The notes under the pieces are model-generated. The model was not told where the DNA came from. It was given only the letters and a program-made list of their open reading frames with translations, and searched no databases. Positions 1 through 11,636 of a stretch of 64,000 nucleotides of DNA are shown piece by piece (position 1 is the stretch's first letter; every line of letters begins with the position of its first letter). The translations under genes were made by a program, and so were the position numbers. The stretch is from Strigamia acuminata (Eukaryota > Arthropoda > Chilopoda > Geophilomorpha > Linotaeniidae): assembly GCA_949358305.1 (NCBI GenBank), contig OX442314.1, forward strand, positions 5,149,087 to 5,213,086, in the 5' to 3' direction.

Positions 1-1680
1 TGAGATTCTTAAAGCAATATGTTAATCTCAAAAAGACTTTCGCAGTTGAATTTTCTATTGACATATTCCAGGCTTTGACGTTGGGGGCACGACGGTAAGT
101 CGGATTCATTTATACAATGCATATTTTATGACATGTAACACAAGTTTCCTGCGACAGATTTTGCTGTCATAAAATTTCTGCCAAATGAATGTAGTGGATG
201 GCAAAGACTTTGCATATTTCACAATACAACATGAAAAAATATAAAGAAATAAACAGGGTCATAACATATATAAAAATGTATGGTTTTTTTTCTCTCTCTG
301 GCTGTGGCTGAGCAATGTTTTTAAAGTGAAACTACAATAACATTCAAGTAGAACTATTCCTTGACTCCTGGATTTGGATTTGCATTAGAAAATCCACAAT
401 GCCAACTGCTAAGGCAATAATGGCAGCCACAACTCTCAGGTCTTTAAATCTCAACATCCACTTCAGTGCCTATGCAGAGAGGTATTTTCTATACCACTTA
501 GCATCTCCCCTTGGAGCTCTGTTGGTACCTTTTCGCAAAGTTTTCTAGCGGGGTTTTTGAGTCGATGGATTTTGAGTCATTATTGGAGGGTAAATGAGTC
601 AACAATATCTCTGACATTCTGCTGTTGGGCTGAATAGACAAATAGAAACTTTCACTTTAACAGGGCTGGTTCCAGGCATACTGAATGTTCTTGGCTGCTA
701 TATTAAGTGTGCAATATCTTCACTAAATATCTAGCTGGCCCGGGGCAGGATTACCACCTGTTGGAGTTGAGGGTTAGATTTAAAGGGTGGTAAATGAGTT
801 GGCAACGGTTTTTAAAAGTATAAATAGAGGTAAATAGATTTGATAGGTTCATAGTAACCGCTGAAGATGACCTTTGGAGGACAAACACGATGTATTGTCA
901 ATGTTCGAACCACTTTTATGCCCTACTTTCTAGCGTGTGATAATATTCTAGGGGATTTGGTTTTAGCAATCAGCACCATCTATTGACCAAAACATGTCAA
1001 AATAATAATTTGGAGCGGTTTTAGAGTAACTCGCCGTTTTATAACCCACAAGCAGCCTTTCGCAAACTCTGTACTATTAGTTGGTTGTATCGGCTTTGTA
1101 GTTTTAGCGACTAATCTTCTGAGACCGAAGGTCCGGCTTTGCTAGTCTTTCGGATAATCCGATTCAGCGTAAGTATTTCCATCGTCTAGGTACAATGCTC
1201 ATTTTTGCTGTGTAAACAGCTAAGGCATTGACTAATGGCTGCTCCGCTTATCTGTTTAGTCAAGTGCTGGGAAATTTGCTCGCGCCGCTTCCAATTTACC
1301 ATTGTGGATTTAGCGACAATCAAAACACAGTTTGCGTCCCGTCAAGATTGACCCGTGCCGCTTAGGCCTAATTTCTCTTCTGTCTGCAATCTCCCAGAGT
1401 CTGGCCATCTGAAACTACTTGTGGTTTTTTTTGCCAACGCTAAAAAGATAAGAGAAAGCTGAAAGCCGCGTATTGGATTGTGGACTGGGTGGAAATGGAT
1501 GTCTCGAGCAAGCGTTATTGATTTATTGTGGATGGCATTTGTCAGAGGAAAAGATGGATTTGGCCAGGACATTCCTTGTCTTGTTTCCTCTTTTTCCCAC
1601 CGGGGAATAATTTATGGCCACATAGAATTTGACCCATCATCTTCTTTATTTCATCTTCTCTTTTTTCTCTTTCTTTCCAG
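1..1680. other. Non-coding sequence upstream of the first ERG28-like exon
   Basis: No gene is recognised here. The last 25 bases form a good polypyrimidine tract ending in AG, the 3' splice site of the exon that follows. The missing first exon(s) of the ERG28-like gene, about 45 residues in the family, were searched for by eye in the plus frames and not found. A stretch near 1030-1090 (TTTTATAAC then CACAAG and CGCAAACT) resembles one near 59740-59780, so part of it is an interspersed repeat. Confidence 0.5.
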
Positions 1681-1771
1681 TGAATCCGGTGATGACGAGG
1701 CTTTTTGGTCTCTGGTCCATTTTGAACGCCATCATTCTACTCCATTGCGCTATTTGCATACATTATAAACC
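1681..1771 (+). CDS. ERG28: ERG28-like protein, internal exon A (partial gene)
   Basis: This 91-bp exon is preceded by a pyrimidine-rich tract ending TTTCCAG and followed by the consensus donor GTAAGT. It begins with two bases that complete a codon from an upstream exon and ends with two bases of a proline codon. The 30 or so encoded residues include TRLFGLWSILNA and CAICIHYKP. These line up with the conserved segment of ERG28 proteins in which a Gly-Leu-Gln-Ala-Arg-Thr-Phe-Gly-Ile-Trp stretch leads into a transmembrane helix ending near Ala-Ile-Asp-Ile-His-Asn-Lys. ERG28 is a small ER membrane protein of about 140 residues that tethers C-4 demethylation enzymes in yeast sterol synthesis. A homologue exists in animals, including C. 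elegans, where erg-28 supports BK channel trafficking. The assignment rests on remembered family sequence. It is strengthened by the next exon, which joins in phase and continues the same alignment. Confidence 0.75.
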
Positions 1772-2062
1772 GTAAGTGTCTTTGTTTTAAGTTTCACGTC
1801 TCTGTTTCCTTTGTTGTCAAATCCTTTAATTAGTTTGTGTCCTCAAGTGACGCCGTTACCAGCTTTTACTCTAGGATGTCTTCTTCAATTTTACATGACT
1901 TTTTTTTTTTATTCTTGACGACTTTCTTCCGGCTTTTTTTCGTGCATTCAAACTTTTATTTGTAGAAGTTTCAGAAGAGGAATAACAAGTGAAAAGCATC
2001 CACTTACAATAAAGCTTTTATTTGGATGCACACATCTCAAAATGTGATAATAAAGTTTGGAT

Positions 2063-2256
2063 AACGACATAAATAGCGCTAAAACTAATAAAGTGCAAAA
2101 TAATTAAGTTGTCACCAAAGGCCTTTCGATCTTTCGATCATCGTCAATTGTGTGCGAAAAAACTGCTGACGATGATCGAAATACCGAAAGGCCTTTGGTG
2201 ACAACTTAATTGCTTTACACGCTACCGGTATATGATTTAGCGCTGTTTGTGTCATT
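2063..2256. repeat. Foldback (long hairpin) element
   Basis: The two halves are inverted copies. The best stem runs from AATTAAGTTGTCACC at 2102 to its complement ending at 2211, with 27 bases pairing perfectly through CCAAAGGCCTTTCG. Pairing resumes inward through CGATCATCGTCA. Outward, AGCGCTAAA near 2075 matches TTTAGCGCT near 2236. The non-paired centre is about 20 bases. It is most simply a decayed non-autonomous DNA transposon. Confidence 0.75.
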
Positions 2257-2477
2257 AATTCAAAATTTAACCTTTTTGCACCTTGCGTTGATACTTGCCT
2301 GATATTGGCTTAAAAAGTTCAGGCTAGAGTGTTCGCACCAAAAACCAAAAAGCCACATATCTAGGCTACCATGCAGCCAATGGACAATCGACTGACCATG
2401 TTACGCACAGAATTGTGGGAAGTGACCTTGGCAGTTATCTAGTTCTTTGGCAATTATCTAGTTCACACAACTGGATT

Positions 2478-2517
2478 AGAATTATCTAGTTTAAAAAATT
2501 TTAAACTAGATAATTCT
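2478..2517. repeat. Perfect 40-bp palindrome
   Basis: Arms of 19 bases (AGAATTATCTAGTTTAAAA and its exact complement) are separated by two adenines. Further TTATCTAGTT copies sit just upstream at about 2434-2465. It may be the core of an older inverted-repeat element. Confidence 0.8.
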
Positions 2518-2597
2518 GGGCTAGATACGTTCGAACCAAGAAACAAAACTAGATTTAAACTTTGGGCGAGCCCAAACTTTCTGGTGCGAACAAAGTG

Positions 2598-3030
2598 GTA
2601 ACTATACTCTTTCCACACTCAAGAGGAGTCCTGGAATCTTGGCTTGGCCTAGTCTGATTACTCAGAACTGTAGTTGAACTTCTGCTACGAGGAAAAGTAG
2701 TTCCCTATGATTTTTAGTCTTTTTCAGTAGAATAATGATTGAAATGATGTAAATTTAATGTTACTCTAGAATAAAAAGTAAAATCCATTTTAAAAATAAA
2801 GTTTTATGTTCTTTTTATTTTAAAATGCATGTCTGTTAAGTTGATCGCTTGGTTTGTCAGGACAGAAAATCTATTGCAATGTCTGTACTTCTATTTATAT
2901 CTGTATATCTGTATAACGCGATTCTGGTGTTTTGGGTCTTTTTTTATGTATCACTACACAAGTGAAATGGCTCGGCCAATGGAAGCCAAGATTCCAGGGC
3001 TCCTCTTGAGTGTGGAAAGAGTATAGTTAC
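2598..3030. mobile_element. MITE, CTATACTC-terminal family, copy 1
   Basis: The 433-bp segment starts GTAACTATACTCTTTCCACA and ends with the exact inverse. The terminal inverted repeats run on for about 45 bases with one mismatch, through CACTCAAGAGGAG and CCTGGAATCTTGGCTT. No transposase reading frame is present. A second complete member lies at 31664-32092 and a one-ended relative ends near 34618. All share the right-hand internal sequence around CACTACACnAGTGA and GGCTCGGCCAAT. A TA duplication, as in Tc1/mariner-type MITEs, is possible but not proven. Confidence 0.8.
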
Positions 3031-3076
3031 TTTTTGGCCAAGTAACAGTAACTAGTTACCAAATTCCAGCAACGCA
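3024..3076. repeat. Interspersed repeat, copy 1
   Basis: The sequence from TAGTTACTTTTT through ACTAGTTACCAAATTCCAGC is found again at 6110-6159 with small changes. At the second site it directly follows the TAACGG array. Here it abuts the right end of a MITE. Confidence 0.7.
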
Positions 3077-3860
3077 TGCAACCCTGGTTGCCGGTTGTCG
3101 AAGGGTGCCATGCGCCGGGAGATCACCAGAGACTCACATAGGGGCAACGGGCATCTTAAATATGTCAGGAGGGCCGTGGGTTCTGTTAGAACTTGACTTG
3201 CCAGGTGGAACCAATCACCTTTACTCAGTGCTGGATTAAATCCTGTGGAAGCCCCTAGGTAGACAGTCTCAGCACCTTTTACAAATCATTTTCTAATATC
3301 TTTTAGATTTTACCAATGAACAATTTTAATAAACCAATCAAGAAAGCTTGATTGAATTTTTCTTTCAATATTGTTCTGATAAGTTGTCTCGAGGCCCATA
3401 GGCCTATTCGGTAATCCGGCAATGCTTTTAGGGCCCGGTGTATGTGATGATTTCTTTTTCTCATTTTAATTGACGACAAGATTAACACTCATTACAGTTG
3501 ATCTACAATGGCACTAATCTATAAGTTTGGAATAAAACCAAAGGAGACCATTAGAATGCAGCGCATCAGCTGGATGCTGCTGAATTAAGGAAAAAGAGGT
3601 TCATCTGGAGCAATTGATGCTGGGATCTCTGTAAGAAGTAAATATCTGCACTCAGCAGATATTTGCCATCAAACTTGCTTGCACCTTTTTATATAAGCTC
3701 TCAGCTGGTTATCAGATGACAAAATCTTCTGTTTTAATCTTGGAGAATGTGCAGATTGTTGCATTACATATTCATGAGTCAATAAGAAATGCTAGAAAGA
3801 CAAATTAATTTTCTAACAAAACAAAGGCATTCTTTGTTGTGGTTTGCATTCTTTATGATT
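3031..3860. other. Intronic sequence, no feature recognised
   Basis: After the short repeat at its left end, nothing coding or repetitive was recognised. A degenerate stretch at 3170-3280 resembles old repeat sequence but could not be assigned. Confidence 0.4.
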
Positions 3861-3876
3861 GGGGGGGGGGGGGGGG
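3861..3876 (+). repeat. Poly-G run of 16
   Basis: An uninterrupted run of 16 guanines lies in an otherwise AT-rich intron. It could form a quadruplex in RNA or DNA and is a common place for assembly length error. Confidence 0.85.
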
Positions 3877-5064
3877 TTGGAAGAAGCCTAAGATGAAAGA
3901 AAAAATCTGTTTGTGGAATGAAGTTTATGGACATATATTGGTTTGCACATTGCATCTTCAAGAGCTCTTGTGAGGGACAAATTTATACTTAAAGGGAAAC
4001 TATTGTTGTACACTCTTCAATTATCAATGAACTTCTTAAACCAGCAATAGAAGTAAATAGAAAAAACATACCAGTCCAATTTTAGGTTAACTGAGATCCA
4101 CTTGGAAAGCAATCTAGAATACTAAGCCGCATTTATATACTGAAAGAAGGAGATGCAAAATACTTTAATACCTATCATTGAATGAATGAAATGGTATACA
4201 ATCCTTTCGTTGACGGTCAAATCATGTCGTTGTTGTCGGGAAATCGTGAGAGATCACGAACTTAGTGGTTTTCTGGACAGCAAAAATGTGTTTTTTTTTT
4301 GGATTTATTTATTTATTTATTGTTTAAATAAATTGGAAATATAGGGATAGCATTATTTTGTTGTAATAATATCAGAAATAAATTGTCATTTCTGTAACAA
4401 TCACAGAAGTTATTTTATGTAACAATGCAGGGGTGGACCTATCATTATTGGACGCACCTTACTAAACAAATGATGCTCTATAACTTTACAATTGACATTT
4501 TTTGGATTGTATTGTTACATAGGATTTCTCGTCGGTCGGATTTCGGCAGAAAATAAATGCAATTTGGTCGTAGCCTCAAGTTGCAAAATGACTGCGGCGG
4601 TAATTAGCAAGAAATTTACCTGCGTAGTTGCAGGCTTTAAAAATGAGTTTAACTCCTCCCCTTCCCCTCCCCTTATAATTTTTGAAAGCTAAGTCTTAAT
4701 TCCAGTCATCTAGAATCTTATGTATTCATGGGCTGCTCATTAGTGAAGTGTCCACTCCACTTTAAAAAGGCTTGGAATTACCGGCAAATTATTAGACGTC
4801 GATTTAAATGAATAGGACATCAATTCCTGCTGTGAGAATGTTGGAACATACAAAAATCTATATTCCAAGTTTACATGTTTATTGTTGACATTACCATGAG
4901 CATTGTTGCAGTGAAAAATCATTGTATTGTTTTCTTAAAAACAACTACTATTATAATGTCATCTGTGATGGTTTTTTATTTCCTGAAATAATTTAGTGCA
5001 AACACTTAAGCGAAACATGTGTATTAATAAGTGTTGGTATGTGTTTCTTTTGTTTATTTTCCAG

Positions 5065-5183
5065 TGTGGTGGTGTTGGCTGCTTGTTCCCTGCTTCTTTC
5101 CATGCTGAACTACATGAGCGAGACTTTTATCTACCAGACCACACCCTTTGGCTTTTCAGTCATCTTTCCCATCGGAGTTTGCT
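5065..5183 (+). CDS. ERG28: ERG28-like protein, internal exon B (partial gene)
   Basis: This 119-bp exon is preceded by TTTATTTTCCAG and followed by the donor GTGAGTAC. Joined to exon A its first base completes the proline codon, and translation continues VVVLAACSLLLSMLNY then MSETFIYQTTPFG and FPIGVC. This matches the third and fourth hydrophobic segments of ERG28 proteins. There, a Leu-rich helix and an Ser-Glu-x-Phe-x-Tyr-x-Thr motif precede a Pro-containing helix. The exon ends with one base of the next codon. Exons A and B together supply about 70 of the family's roughly 140 residues. The expected final exon, about 20-25 residues with a Gly-Met-rich helix and a basic tail, was not found with confidence. 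Confidence 0.78.
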
Positions 5184-5696
5184 GTGAGTACATTTTATAT
5201 TTCTTCCTTGCAAAATGCATCCACTTTTTAGATCAATGATGGCAAGGTATTTGAACGCTTACAAATATCGAACAAATGCATTACGCAGTCGACGATTTCT
5301 TCAAGCCAAGTCGCCATTTGTATTCGTCTGCTGCCATTTGCAGCCGTGTCATTACCAGTATGCCACATAAAGGGAGTGTGCAAAAGACACAAAAACTGCT
5401 ATCAGAAATTGGGCAATAGATAAGGGTGCCTGAAGGAGTGTGCTGTGCTTCTGGCAATGCTTGGTCAAAATGTATAATTACAACAAATTGGAAATGTGTG
5501 AGCAATAGCTCCCCCTGGGGGTAAGTCTTAGCATTCAGGGATCTGTTCTATATTTAAATGTTTCTTTTGATGAATAAAGGAGTCTAGTAATAAAAACCAT
5601 ACCTAATGGTTTTCTAATCATTCTCACAAAATGAGAAGCATTAATCGGAAGATTGGCTCGCGCGAGCGAGATTTTGGGTGTTTTGCGCGTTGTAAT
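5184..5696. other. Presumed intron after ERG28-like exon B
   Basis: It begins with a good donor (GTGAGTAC). No coding segment was recognised. If the next exon is beyond the window, everything after this point is intron. Confidence 0.4.
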
Positions 5697-6095
5697 TTGC
5701 GATGTAAATGTAACGGTAACGCAACGGAAATGTAATGGTAACGTAACGGAAATGTAACGATAACGTAACGGAAATGTAACGGTAACGTAACGGAAATGTA
5801 ACGTTAATGTAACGATAATGTAATAGAACTACAATGGTAACGTAACAGAAATGTAACGTTAATGTAAGGATAATGTAATAGAACTGTAATGGTAATGTAA
5901 CGGAAATGTAACGTTAATGTAACGATAACGTAACGGAAATGTAACGTTAATGTGACGATAACGTAATAGAACTGTAACGGTAACGTAACGGAAATGTAAC
6001 GGTAACGTAACGGAAATGTAACGGTAACATAACGGAAATGTAACGGTAATGTAACGATAACGGTAACTTAGCTACCTATGTAACGGTAACGGTTG
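5697..6095 (+). repeat. TAACGG tandem array (Myb-site-like)
   Basis: About 400 bp are built from alternating GTAACGGTAAC, GTAACGGAAAT and GTAACGTTAAT blocks with a 6-bp sub-period and 12-24-bp higher units. By eye the hexamer TAACGG occurs about 18 times and TAACGT many more. TAACGG is the classical c-Myb recognition core. The array ends in the interspersed repeat at 6110. Confidence 0.9.
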
Positions 6096-6109
6096 GAACT
6101 AGTTACTTT

Positions 6110-6159
6110 TTTTGCCAAGTGACGGTAACGGTAACTAGTTACCAAATTCCAGCAACGCA
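6110..6159. repeat. Interspersed repeat, copy 2
   Basis: This copy matches the one at 3024-3076 (TAGTTACTTTTT to CCAAATTCCAGCAACGCA) and carries an inserted extra CGGTAA unit. The pairing suggests that the TAACGG array is the expanded internal part of a mobile sequence whose tail is this segment. Confidence 0.7.
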
Positions 6160-9100
6160 CACAACACTGCATGTACGGTCAATTTTTATTGACCCGTTCG
6201 TAAGTTCTGATTTTTGGAGGCCCAGAACGGTCCAAAATTTCTCGGCATATGATTGGGCGTAGACGGTATCTAACAATTTTAAGGGGAGATGAGATTTTTC
6301 CAAAGCCTTAGCTTAGGAATGCTTGCAGTAGGTGGCGCGCTGAAAAAGTGGAAAGTAGAAACAAAAGAAAAGGGCTGAATCACAATGGATGTCTCAAACG
6401 ATGCCATTTGTGGCTAGATTGCTATTGATTGACGCAAAACTGCTTCATCAACCATCTCGGCTAATAGCGAAAAATGTGGAAATTGAAGAATAGAAGAGGA
6501 AAATAATGTTTAGCATGCTGGGGTTGTGTTGACATCTTTAAAAGAACTGCATTTTGTACTCAGTAGCTGTAAATTCTGATTTCCAGTAAGAGAAAGATTT
6601 ACTACCTTAGCATCGGCAAAGGCCGTATGTTCAGAAAATCTCACATAAAATAACACAGAAAGAACATATACATAAATAAAAATAAAATAAACTATTACCA
6701 CTAGCTGCATTCAAAAACTAAAATATTTTGTGTTTTACTTCAATTTTAAACCAAAAATGACGTCATTTCCTGTTTAAACCCATGTTAAAACTTAAAATAC
6801 ACTTAAACTAAAATTGTTATTTTTATTTTTGAATGCGGCTACTCTTTTGGTTGGAACTGGCCTACAGTTTGCACATGGAAATTATTTATTAATATATCGG
6901 CATTTAGTCGTGTAGCGAAATGGCATTTAGTCGTGTAGCGAAATGGCATTTTAGTGTTCGTTTAATTAGCAAAGAATTGAATTCCTTTCTTCGGTGCACA
7001 TTTGAGTAATTTAAGGTTGTTATCTTTATTCCAACAACAAGTTCTTTGCTAAGTTTCTAAGCCATTTAACACTCTTTAATTGAGTCAGATAAAAAAAAAT
7101 AATTGTAAAGTGTCAATCAATTGGAGAAGTTGGGGGAAAGCAAAAAAGACATGAGTGCATTAACTTTTTCCTTTGTCGAGATCTAATGAAGAAAAAAAAA
7201 TCACTGGCAAGTCTGGTTTTCATTGTAAAATAACAAGTGTTTAACTCAATGGACTTGTTAATCAAGAAATGCACTTTAAAAGCACAATGTTTTGTCCATT
7301 TTGCCATTTTTCTTTCTTTTCTTTCGCCAAATTGAATTAGAGCGCACGACATTTGTAATTAATGATCTTCTGATTCCTTGGGATTAATGTACTATCTGGA
7401 AAACTAAGAAGTGGATTAATGACTTTAGATGCTGCCACGATTAAACGGCCATTTCCAAAAGGGGAAGAAAAAAAAGAATTAACCTTTTGAAAACATTGGG
7501 CAATAATCATATTGCGTCAACATCGAGCTTCGGCCATCGCAAACAGTTTATCTCGAAAACTGGCCTTTGACCTCGTGATCGATGTCGATCAATTTCGCAC
7601 TTCGAAACCACCAGGGATAAGGAACAATTCCAAATTAGAAAGTGGCAGAGCACTATTGATTGGGGAAAATGAAGCTGGAATTCTAACGCCTCCAATGGCA
7701 ATTAAACAATGCAGAAGCATGCAGTGAAGTGTTGCTAGCCGGGTCTTAAAAGCATTTTAACATTTATTTAAATATTTGAAATAGCATTGTGCAAAAATCT
7801 GCTTATTAAACATGTGTAAACACATTTAGATTTGTTTAAATGACTTGTCAAACCCAGTTACCGCTTTGATGGGCAATATTTCAAACACTAGATGAATTGG
7901 ATTTGATAAACAAATAATCAAAACCACAACAACACCACAAATAACACCACTACAACACCATAACAATCCCCACAATCCACAACAGTGAACATTTTGAATT
8001 CATTATTGATGGGCTGCCTGTCAAAACACTGACACTTTATTTCCTTTCGGTCTTCAGAACGGTTGTGAACTTGTGTTTATTCTGTCCTAGGCTGTCACTC
8101 TTTTCTCTTGTTCTGTAGTCCCAAGTAAACCCTAATCTTAAGCCTAAATCTAAGCCTTTTAGCATGCTGCATTGTTGCAATAATGTTTCTCTTACACACA
8201 ACCTGGACTCCGGTCACCGAACGACACCTAAAATTCATACATTGTTATTTGAGTCTTCTGGAAGCCTAAAAGTAGATAAAAATAACATTTCTGTTTGAAA
8301 AATTATATTTATCTCTATTTATATAAAAAATTGCAATGTCATGGCAGCCACTAGCCATAGATAAACACTTCACTTTGTTCTAACACAGGCCTGTGACAGT
8401 TTTCTCCACTCAATCTTTCCAGCAAGACCTATCTAACCTAGAACTGCCATTTGTAATGTGTTAACATGCAGTCACCATTTTGGGTGTTAGTTATTGGTGC
8501 TTATAATTTGAAGCTATTTGGTGGCCTATATCTCACTTACACCCAACTGCCTTGTGCATGGAGTTTCCAGCTCAGAGGGAAAATGAATTCCTCACAGCAT
8601 GATGTTAGTGGCATTTAGTGTAATATAAACCACATGAGATAACTTTAAGCTGAACATTCACCTAATTTTAATTATTTAATCACACAACAACTTCAGCTGG
8701 TTGCTTTAAATGGTCATTTTCTTTTAATAAAGCTAATTAATGCTTTGTGTTTGTGGTTTGGCAACAATTTGTTTATGGGTGAATCACAAATACAAAACAT
8801 AGGAATTGTTTTAAGGGGGTTGGGAGGGTCAGATGGTGTTAAAAAGTCTTGGAATGCAGTTGTTGTAAGTTATGGGTTGCTGCTAAATTAAGGGAGAAGG
8901 CTGAAGTGGTGAAAATGGATGTATTTATTGGCCATTGTCCACTTTGTGTACACCAATTTTGCCACCTGCAACTCTTTGCCACTGCAGGGCTCTACACAGT
9001 CAGTAACCTCATCCCGGAGCCGATGCCGCCTTGGAACATTTTTCCTGCTTTAAAAAACAACTTGCAAGGCTTTGTTGATAAAATGAATTGCTTTAGTTCT

Positions 9101-9360
9101 TACAGCGCGGCTATTAATCTTCTGTGGATAATTTGTGTTTTTTGTGAGGAATAAAATGCAAGTGGGGAAATGAATCAGTTTATTGTCCTCAGATGAGGGT
9201 GTGGGCTTTAAAGGGGGTCTCAGGACTGGAATGAAAATAAAAAGCGTGATGAAAATGCTGAAATGTCTTTTTTATTGCTCATATTGTTGCATAAACATGT
9301 TATTGCAGTCTAATCCGGTGATAGCGAAACGTCGAAAGTTGTGAAAGTCGGTCGGTTAGC
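6160..9360. other. Non-coding, no gene recognised
   Basis: AT-rich sequence without a supportable exon. It holds a perfect CRE octamer TGACGTCA at 6758-6765, a short direct repeat of CATTTAGTCGTGTAGCGAAATGG at about 6902-6945, and a CAACACCACAA-rich simple tract at 7925-7985. Confidence 0.4.
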
Positions 9361-9670
9361 ATTGTTTTATTTATTTATTTTATTTTGTTATTAACTTTTG
9401 CGGTTGTCGTTGTTTTTGTTTTCGTTTTTATCATTGTTAGTTGTTTTTGTTTTTACTATTGTTAGTTACTTTTGTTTTTATCATTGTAAGTTACTTTTGT
9501 TTTAATCATTGTTAGTTGTTTTTTGTTTTTATCATTGTTAGCTAATCTTTATATTTATCATTGTTAGTTAATCTTTATTTTTATCTTTGTTAATTATCTT
9601 TGTTTTTATCTTTGTTAATTATCTTTGTTTTTATCATTGTTAGTTAATCTTTGCTTTTATCATTGTTTAT
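9361..9670 (+). repeat. Tandem array, about 28-bp unit with CATTGTTAG core
   Basis: Ten or so diverged copies of a unit like TTTTTATCATTGTTAGTTAA plus a T-rich spacer. The CATTGTTAG element recurs in the unrelated array at 62.3-62.8 kb and contains the Sox HMG-box core. Confidence 0.85.
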
Positions 9671-11636
9671 TATTTCATTTATTCATTCACTTTTTTTCAC
9701 TTTTTTCTTGAAAAGATACTGACTAACCCATAAAAGAGAAATCTTCTGACAATTATGTCAAGACATGTTGGATAAAGGATACGTTTCTAGCAGACGGTGA
9801 CTAGGCTCCGTTTAGAGCTTAGTGACGTCGCTAGTGCCTCTACTACGACTGCGCATAGGGCTACGATGGTATTTGTCGTGCCGTGCCGCTGAGAGAGAAA
9901 GACATTGAGTTCCGGAAGGGAAGTGTGTGGAGCGTTCCATACATCTCGAGGTCAAACTCGAGAAATCTTCCCAAGTCCATCTCGAGTTTAACCCGAATCC
10001 GACCGAAAGCCGACCGGCCGTTGGACAAGGTGCAAAAGACAACGCGGCTGTTTTTATTGTTCTCGGCTTTTATTTATTTAATTATTTTTCTTTTTGGTTT
10101 ACGGCCAGCATTTTTCATACTCTTGGGAATCTGCCAAAACATTTTTTTGGCTTACTGGCCTATTTTAGGGCTTAAATTCAAGTAGGCACTTAAATTCTAA
10201 TTAACTCTCGTGATGGCCACTAATGCAAAGATAAGCTATAAAGCAACAAAGAGCTCCGACCTTGTGGTCATCATCAGGTTGTGAACCCTCACTTTCTGGC
10301 AGTAAAATGAAAATCATATCGAGCTTTCGGAGGCCGCATTCACTAAAAAACCATTTAAGAACCAACGCTGATAACTAGCGATTATTATCCCATTGTTAAA
10401 ATATGACCATAAATCAAAGATAAGATCCAACACTATCGAAGAAACCAAGTTTAATGGAATTTGCTCCAGGACTTCTCCCTGAAAGAGCCAGAAGTATCGC
10501 AAGTTTCACAATTATCCGAGAAGTCACTGGAGGAAGGAGAAGCCATTTTCACTTGTTAATTGAACAACCGGCATGTCTTTGGTGGGATATACAATTTCCA
10601 GGCTTAAAGTCAATCCGATACACACGACTACGGAGGAAGACGCATAAAATGGAACTTTTAATAAATGCATAAACAGAAAGCCGGCTTTATGACTCATCTA
10701 TTCAACAATAAAGTCGATTCTTGAGATACAGTGTGATTTAGGTGGCCATCAATTTTCTTAATCTTTTCGGCTTCTTACACTGGGCATATTCCCAAAGGAC
10801 AAGTAGAATCTCTAAACTGCTTAATGTTTCTAAATAACATTTTATGTCATCATATTGTCAATATAAAAGTCCATTGTTGCAAATGGCCAAAATGTTAGCG
10901 GAACATCAATTCAACGGAGGCCAGGATGGCCTAGGGACAACTATTGTTGGTGTCAGTATATTTTATGTGCTGCCCAAGGCAATTCCTCTTCCTCCAGTGT
11001 GGCCCTGGGAAGACAGGATGTTGACACTCCTGCCCTAGGCAAAAACCTAGCCTGCCTGCCCCTAAATTTGCCATGGGCAATCAGCTGAGATATATTTTAC
11101 CCGTAGGATATAATCTTAGAAATGACTGACACAACCAGTATTTATTACCTGACCGCCAATTTTTTTTAAACCGGCAATCTATCTTGTCAGCTGCTCTATA
11201 TTAAGATGGCGGATTGATCGGTTTGGCAAGCCCCGAAAGTCAGACTACCAAATACAGATCGGTCACTCTTCAACAAACTACGGGTAAATGCCCTGACTAA
11301 CATTCTTCTTCAATCTGCTTCGATAACCGATAGGAAGAGTTCATCAACTGTTTCCAACAGAACATCGAAGTTTAGCCGCATCTGGCCTGGTTAGCACTTG
11401 TTTTCCATCCCTGGCAAGATAGCTAATCTCCCACCCTCAAGAAAGTCATCTTGCAAAAAAGGAAGGTTATCTTAAGTTAGATGTACAGTTGTACACGGTC
11501 AGGGCCGTGATGTACACCCCGACCGAGCGATGCGGGTGTATCACGGGAAACTCTTCACTCAACTCAAATTATAAGAGTTCTTTTAAATAACATTGACATT
11601 GATTTAATAATAGAAAACTGACAATATTTACAATAA
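9671..11636. other. Non-coding, no gene recognised
   Basis: Part of it (9780-10030) is richer in CG and contains a short repeated motif around CTCGAGGTCAAACTCGAG and CATCTCGAGTTTAACC. Open frames here show no family resemblance. Nothing else could be supported. Confidence 0.35.

Larger units (their letters stand above)
1772..5064 (+). other. ERG28-like gene intron with embedded repeats
   Basis: This 3,293-bp intron lies between two in-phase ERG28-like exons. It starts GTAAGTGTC and ends in a T-rich tract with CCAG. It contains a long foldback element, a perfect 40-bp palindrome, a 433-bp MITE and a 16-base G run, each listed separately. Nothing else coding was recognised in it. Confidence 0.7.

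Noticed and set aside
3-94. Open frame from the window start ending at a consensus donor GTAAGT at 95, possible exon end of another gene.
   Set aside because: The peptide (ending IFQALTLGARR) resembles nothing I recognise, and its phase does not join to the ERG28-like exon at 1681.
9003-9154. Acceptor-like CTGCAG followed by an open frame of 50 residues in the phase expected after ERG28-like exon B.
   Set aside because: The peptide does not resemble the ERG28 C-terminus and has no basic tail.
10585-10672. Acceptor-like TTTCCAG followed by a short in-phase frame with a basic C-terminus.
   Set aside because: It lacks the conserved Gly-Met segment, and an extra exon would have to be assumed.
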